Positions 61,408 through 64,000 of a stretch of 64,000 nucleotides of DNA are shown one piece after another. Position 1 is the stretch's first letter; each line of letters opens with the position of its first letter. The stretch is taken from the NCBI RefSeq assembly GCF_022539665.2, contig NC_081336.1, positions 1,488,001-1,552,000 on the forward strand, given 5' to 3'. This stretch comes from Daphnia carinata (taxonomy: Eukaryota; Arthropoda; Branchiopoda; Diplostraca; Daphniidae). The notes beneath the pieces were generated by a model, which was not told the origin of the DNA, did no database searches, and saw nothing but the letters and a program-made list of their open reading frames with translations. Both the position numbers and the translations under genes were made by a program.

Positions 61408-62676
61408 GCAAAGATGAACTCAAAAATGAAACAAGAAAAAAAAAAAAAATGAAAAAGAACAAAAATCAAACCAAAAAAAAAAAAATCACAAAAAAAAACA
61501 AGTTTATTAACCAGTCGCCATGACAAAGCGCCCATGACAACAGTGCACAAGTTATGTATTACATAATAACGATTTTCTGATTACTAATTTCTTAATATTT
61601 CGAGCCAAAAAAAAAAAAAATAATAATTAATTAATTAATTAATTAAATGTCTAGGCATTTACTGTCCTCCTGCCAGTTCTAACGAGATTCGAGTGTGTGT
61701 ACAATCTTGTTGTTAAATCTTCCGGTGTTGGAAATTGAATTTTTGTTTTTTCATTGATCCATTTTTTTTATCCTCTCCTTCAAATCATGTTAAATTTAGT
61801 GCTTTGGCTGCAGTATTATACCTTCTCTCTCTTTCATTCTCTGTCTAAAAAAAAAAAAACAAGCAAAAAACTTAAAAAAAAAAAAAAAAAATGATATGTA
61901 GCTCATTTTTCCCTCTTAATTCTATCTCCTTCCAATCATTTTTCTATCTTCCTTTTAAACGATTATAATTCAGCTGTGATACACAATCCATGAATGATGA
62001 TCAATCTGCATTTTTTTTCTTCTTCTTCTTCAAAAACTTAATTTATTTCTTATTTTTACAGCTGCGATCATCATCGTGTCGTCAGTCTAACGTATTTCTT
62101 TTTATTTAGAGACAGTGACCGAGTATATCTCCATTTTTGTGTGTAACAGAGTTTCTTCCTCCGTGTGTAATCACGTCGTCGTGTGGGAAAAAAGAAAAGG
62201 TATTTGTTTAAGTTTTTTTTTTTTTTTACCGTTAACAGTAGCTATATTTTGTTTCCTTTTTTTTTCTAGGCTCATTTTATCCAGTGGCCAATAAGGAAAA
62301 GGATGTGAACGTGACAACTTTTCCTGTCGTCATCATATCGGCACAATGGAGCAACCATCAAAGCGAATTTTTTTTTTTTCAACTGTGGGGGGGGGGGATA
62401 CTTGTAACGATCAACTTCTTTCAAGTTACAGAAAGAAAAAGAAAATGCCGTTTGAACAACGTTCGTTATAACGTCTTCTTTTCATTCGAGCTGAAGAATG
62501 TCGACTTCAAAAGAATTTAAATGGAAATTGACATCGGAAATGAGTCGGGACGGCCTTTGCTGTAGGCCTCGCTACTCGTCGAAGATACTTCAAAAAAAAA
62601 AAAAAAAAGACGTGTGACTCGGTCAGATGATTTTACATTTTCAAATCTTCAGAACGTTTGAAAATGTTTGAAAAAA
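61408..62676. other. MCU 3' UTR and 5' region of the BTG gene
   Basis: AT-rich sequence with TTAATTAATTAA repeats at about 61622-61645. The TTTTTTTCTAG at about 62261-62270 looks like a splice acceptor and may open a 5' UTR exon of the next gene. No other coding exon is seen. Confidence 0.45.
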
Positions 62677-63282
62677 ATGCATCCCAATGAGAAAGCGATC
62701 CTGCGACGTGCAACTAGAGAGGCGGCTACGTTCTTCGCTCGTTTCATTTCCTCGCATGTGGATGGGCGTAAACGGCGAGAGTTTGTCGTTTGTTTGGAAC
62801 AGCTATTGACGAGTCGATTGGGGCATCACTGGTATCCGGATAGTCCAGATCGAGGCCAGGCGTACCGCTGCATCCGGTTAAATCCGTCCAACAATAAAGA
62901 ACCGCTGATTGAGACTGCAGTCATCGTGGCCGGCTTGACTTACAACGACATTCAACTGCCCTTGGAACTGACCGTGTGGATCGATCCCGACAAAGTAACA
63001 TACCGTTTTGGCGAGGATGACGGATCGCACTGCACTCTCATTTCCTTTGACAGACAATTGGCGCCGAACAAAACGATGGCCACGGCTCCTTTACGCGCCT
63101 GCAGCCATAAACTGGAACCGAGAATGCACGCCATGCGTTGCCGAGAGGGCCACAAGTTTTGTTTTATGACGCAGCCTGGCATTGGTGTGCTTCCTTCATC
63201 GATCCTTCCACCACGGTTCATCTTTCATCGCCTCTTCCCAGTGATTCTTTTCCCGCCCAATGTCGATCTCGTAGCTCCGTAA
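62677..63282 (+). CDS. BTG/Tob-family antiproliferative protein
   Basis: The open frame gives 201 residues from the ATG at 62677. The BTG domain fills residues 1 to about 120: an N-terminal helical part, then box A (LGHHWYPDSPDRG...YRCIRLN, about 48-69) and box B (LELTVWIDPDKVTYRFGED, about 92-112). These proteins bind the CAF1 deadenylase and slow cell-cycle entry. The C-terminal 80 residues are not alike to any family tail I know. A possible intron at 63185-63241 (57 nt, GTGTGC...TTCCCAG) would remove 19 residues in frame. Which of BTG1-4 or Tob it matches I cannot tell. Confidence 0.83.
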   Translation: MHPNEKAILRRATREAATFFARFISSHVDGRKRREFVVCLEQLLTSRLGHHWYPDSPDRGQAYRCIRLNPSNNKEPLIETAVIVAGLTYNDIQLPLELTVWIDPDKVTYRFGEDDGSHCTLISFDRQLAPNKTMATAPLRACSHKLEPRMHAMRCREGHKFCFMTQPGIGVLPSSILPPRFIFHRLFPVILFPPNVDLVAP

Positions 63283-63523
63283 GGAGCCACCTTTTAATGT
63301 TTGGCATTTGTTGTCTGCACGACGAAATGGCATTTCTGATTTGATTTTCGAAACTTTCGTCCTTGATTGCTTGTTCTGCTCAAGCCAAGTAATGCTGAGA
63401 TGACGTGTACGCTACTCGAGATTACTACGTTTACATCAAGGATGGAAGAATGTAAATTCTGTGCAGCAATCAAAATTTTCAAAGCATTTGTTTTTGACAC
63501 ATTTGCAAACAGGTAATTCAGTC

Positions 63524-63529
63524 AATAAA
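63524..63529 (+). terminator. AATAAA polyadenylation signal of the BTG gene
   Basis: AATAAA lies 241 nt after the stop codon. A T-rich element follows at 63557-63569. Confidence 0.5.
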
Positions 63530-64000
63530 TCATTGTACCAATAATTCATTCCTGTATTTTTTTTTTTTTGCTCGTGAATACTGCTTATCTGTAATTTTCA
63601 CTCCACTTTGCTGGTGGTAATGGATCTTGTTCAGGATTCATCTTTTCACGTATAAGGGTGGCACACTGCACGAAATACTTGGGAGCGAAATGCTTATTTT
63701 AAACCCATGTATATGAGTAGGGTTTGGGGTTTAATGTTCTTGTTCTACGTATGATTAGGGTTCGCAGTGAAAAAGCCACACATTGAACAAATACCGTTGG
63801 CTTAAAATAAGGGCCGCTTGGATTTACCGTCCTTATTGTAAGCCCAAAGTCCTTACGTAGTCCTTTATAAACCCCGAATAGGTCGTGATTTTACTTATAA
63901 CATCTAACGGGGGTATTTCTGAAGGCATGTCTATTCTGGCAACGAAGTTCAGATCTCAAATATTATCAGGGATCACGAAATTTGATGTGTTAAATCGCCA
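63530..64000. other. Spacer at the window end
   Basis: I see no gene or regulatory element that I can support in this stretch. Confidence 0.4.

Noticed and set aside
62668-62676. TTG start for the BTG-family protein
   Set aside because: A standard ATG nine bases later gives MHPNEK, close to the usual start of the family.

Overview
The window is nuclear DNA of an arthropod, most likely a branchiopod crustacean such as Daphnia (inference). The support is many short introns (about 55-150 nt) with GT..AG borders, AT-rich spacers full of mononucleotide runs, arthropod TATA/Inr promoter elements, and a gene set that pairs insect-type genes (SMRTER corepressor, BTB-zinc-finger locus with alternative terminal exons, Ly6/quiver protein) with a caveolin, a family that Drosophila lacks. 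All gene models below were built by hand by joining open frames at splice sites and checking the phase.

Layout. 1-2513 (+): C-terminal 813 residues of a SMRTER/NCoR-type nuclear corepressor. 3552-9032 (+): a BTB-domain gene of the longitudinals-lacking type. Five common exons end in phase 1 and can join any of at least six alternative 3' exons carrying zinc-finger pairs; two more copies are visibly decayed. 11225-16399 (+): a serine-rich, coiled-coil protein with a possible myristoylation start, tentatively CCSER-like. 16400-20640: gene-poor. 20642-23212 (+): promoter and gene of a secreted LDLa-PAN-trypsin protease. 23790-24555 (-): a GPI-anchored Ly6/quiver-type protein, tail to tail with the protease. 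24556-32399: about 8 kb without a convincing gene.

32400-33944 (+): caveolin. 34754-35470: a weak cluster of coding-like exons. 36134-39513 (+): myotubularin of the MTMR6/7/8 type with a C-terminal FYVE finger. 40379-41627 (-): SPARC. 44915-45588 (-): BLOC-1 subunit 2. 46155-61407 (+): the mitochondrial calcium uniporter MCU, divergent from BLOC-1 subunit 2. Its second intron is about 11.8 kb and contains an unrecognised antisense gene (47934-50447) plus a further antisense ORF. 62677-63282 (+): a BTG/Tob-family antiproliferative protein.

The genes are independent housekeeping, developmental and signalling genes, not an operon or a dedicated system. The most distinctive biology is the birth-and-death of alternative zinc-finger exons at 4996-9032 and the gene nested in the MCU intron. 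I saw no rRNA, convincing tRNA, CRISPR array or intact mobile element.
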